A DNA stretch of 64,000 bases from a virus: positions 1 through 64,000 of IMG/VR virus record IMGVR_UViG_3300020411_003797; one strand, written 5' to 3'. Within the stretch, counting starts at the first letter, position 1, and each line of letters opens with the position of its first letter. The translations under genes and the position numbers were made by a program. Positions 63,206 through 64,000 of the stretch are shown one piece after another. A model generated the notes under the pieces. The model was not told where the DNA came from. It worked only from the letters and a program-made list of their open reading frames with translations, and did not search any database.

Positions 63206-64000
63206 TGCCTCACCATAACAAAGAACCATACGAAGCAGCTCTGAAAAGAAGAGTTATCGAAGATTATATAAAGCAGCATAAAAGATCTCCGTCTAGAGCC
63301 GCTATCTTTGAGCTGGAAAGAGAATATAGAAAGAAGTATAAAAATTTAGATGAAGTTGGATTTTCTGCTGTAGATTTAAAAACACCAGGGTTTATTCAAA
63401 ATTCTTCAGCAAGCATAGAGAATACAAACAGAAGAGCTATAAAAGATGACTTAAGTGTTGTAGAGGAGCGAATAGTTGACTTAATTGAGTTGATGGATGA
63501 TTCTTTTAGAGGCTACTCTGCAACTGCAAACAGGTGCAATAGATTAGTAAAAGGCATAGAGAGTAGATTAAACAATTTGATTTTGTTAAATAGCGGTGCG
63601 GATATTTTTCTTTATGGAATTGAAGAAACTTTTGATACTCACAATTTTGTTGACCAGGAAAACACAACAGCTTCGGTTGAGCCAGGATATGTAACTTTAG
63701 GCCGCGATAACATGAACGTACCAGCAATAGATGCAACCAATCTAGAATTCTACGCAAGTGCAGACAGGGGCTTTATCAGCGCAAGACCAAACTCAAGTAT
63801 CGAGTCTATAAAGAAAGCAGATGGAACTATTTGGGAATATTACGTATACACCAGCTATAAGAGTGGAAGAGTATCTCTTGTTATTGAAGCTGATTTTGAC
63901 GAAGATGAAGGAAGGTATATAGGTGAAGTAAGATTGACTGGAAATGCTATCGACAATAACGGTCGTAGCTCTTGGACGGTTCTGTATTCTATAGATGGTC
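63205..64000 (+). CDS. Tail-region protein, truncated by the right window edge
   Basis: An open frame of at least 265 residues starts at the ATG of a TAATG overlap and stays open to the end of the window. It begins MPHHNKEPYEAALKRRVIED with a highly charged helical region to about residue 120 (EERIVDLIELMDDSF), then turns beta-rich (TASVEPGYVTLGRD and later VSLVIEADFDEDEGR). The layout, a helical head then beta-structured body, matches the two genes before it. The reading frame was traced by hand; the 3' end is missing, so the product is unassigned. Confidence 0.7.
   Translation, partial: MPHHNKEPYEAALKRRVIEDYIKQHKRSPSRAAIFELEREYRKKYKNLDEVGFSAVDLKTPGFIQNSSASIENTNRRAIKDDLSVVEERIVDLIELMDDSFRGYSATANRCNRLVKGIESRLNNLILLNSGADIFLYGIEETFDTHNFVDQENTTASVEPGYVTLGRDNMNVPAIDATNLEFYASADRGFISARPNSSIESIKKADGTIWEYYVYTSYKSGRVSLVIEADFDEDEGRYIGEVRLTGNAIDNNGRSSWTVLYSIDG

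Noticed and set aside
1-64000. CRISPR arrays, insertion sequences, tRNAs, integrase or attachment sites
   Set aside because: Looked for while reading; no regularly spaced short repeats, transposase genes, tRNA-like cloverleaf or recombinase genes were seen.

Overview
The window is the virion-structure region of a large contractile-tailed phage (myovirus type). Every supported gene lies on the + strand. They are packed tail to head, with gaps or overlaps of a few bases, and no gene-free stretch is longer than about 90 bases. The DNA looks AT-rich. Most starts follow Shine-Dalgarno-like GGAG/AGGA sequences, so a bacterial host is likely, but the host cannot be named. Terminase, lysis, replication and tRNA genes were not seen and presumably lie outside the window.

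Head region (1-12120): a 5'-truncated hydrophobic virion-type protein; the portal; a capsid protease fused to a scaffold, with a convincing internal start for a separate scaffold product; a 484-residue probable head protein; the major capsid protein, followed by a strong intrinsic terminator; a small protein overlapping an Ig-like protein; and three probable head-tail connector or tail-completion proteins. Tail region (12121-18697): sheath, tail tube, two further proteins that look like relatives of the tube, a small protein, and two proteins that look like tail assembly chaperones.

Giant-protein region (18700-38542): three adjacent genes encode 1426, 1796 and 3388 residues and fill about 20 kb. 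The third is a baseplate hub with a complete M23 peptidase site. The 1796-residue protein is the main point of interest. It carries DFDGD in a context resembling the catalytic double-psi barrel of two-barrel RNA polymerases, an upstream RHPxL motif, and, further N-terminal, a KxxGxxxKG motif like the lysine motif of the other barrel. The motifs are in the order expected of a single-chain polymerase. It is a candidate virion RNA polymerase carried in a contractile tail; this is motif evidence only.

Baseplate and fibre region (38542-64000): two small proteins in the usual spike position, a gp25-like wedge protein, a gpJ/gp6-like wedge protein, two further baseplate-type proteins, a 1471-residue repeat fibre, and a run of large adhesion-type proteins with Ig-like, fibronectin III-like and discoidin (F5/8C)-like segments. 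The last gene runs off the right edge. In outline, the protease and scaffold build the head around the portal, the connectors close it, the sheath and tube form the tail under chaperone control, the giant proteins fill or cap the tail and are probably ejected or digest cell wall, and the baseplate and fibre proteins bind the host.
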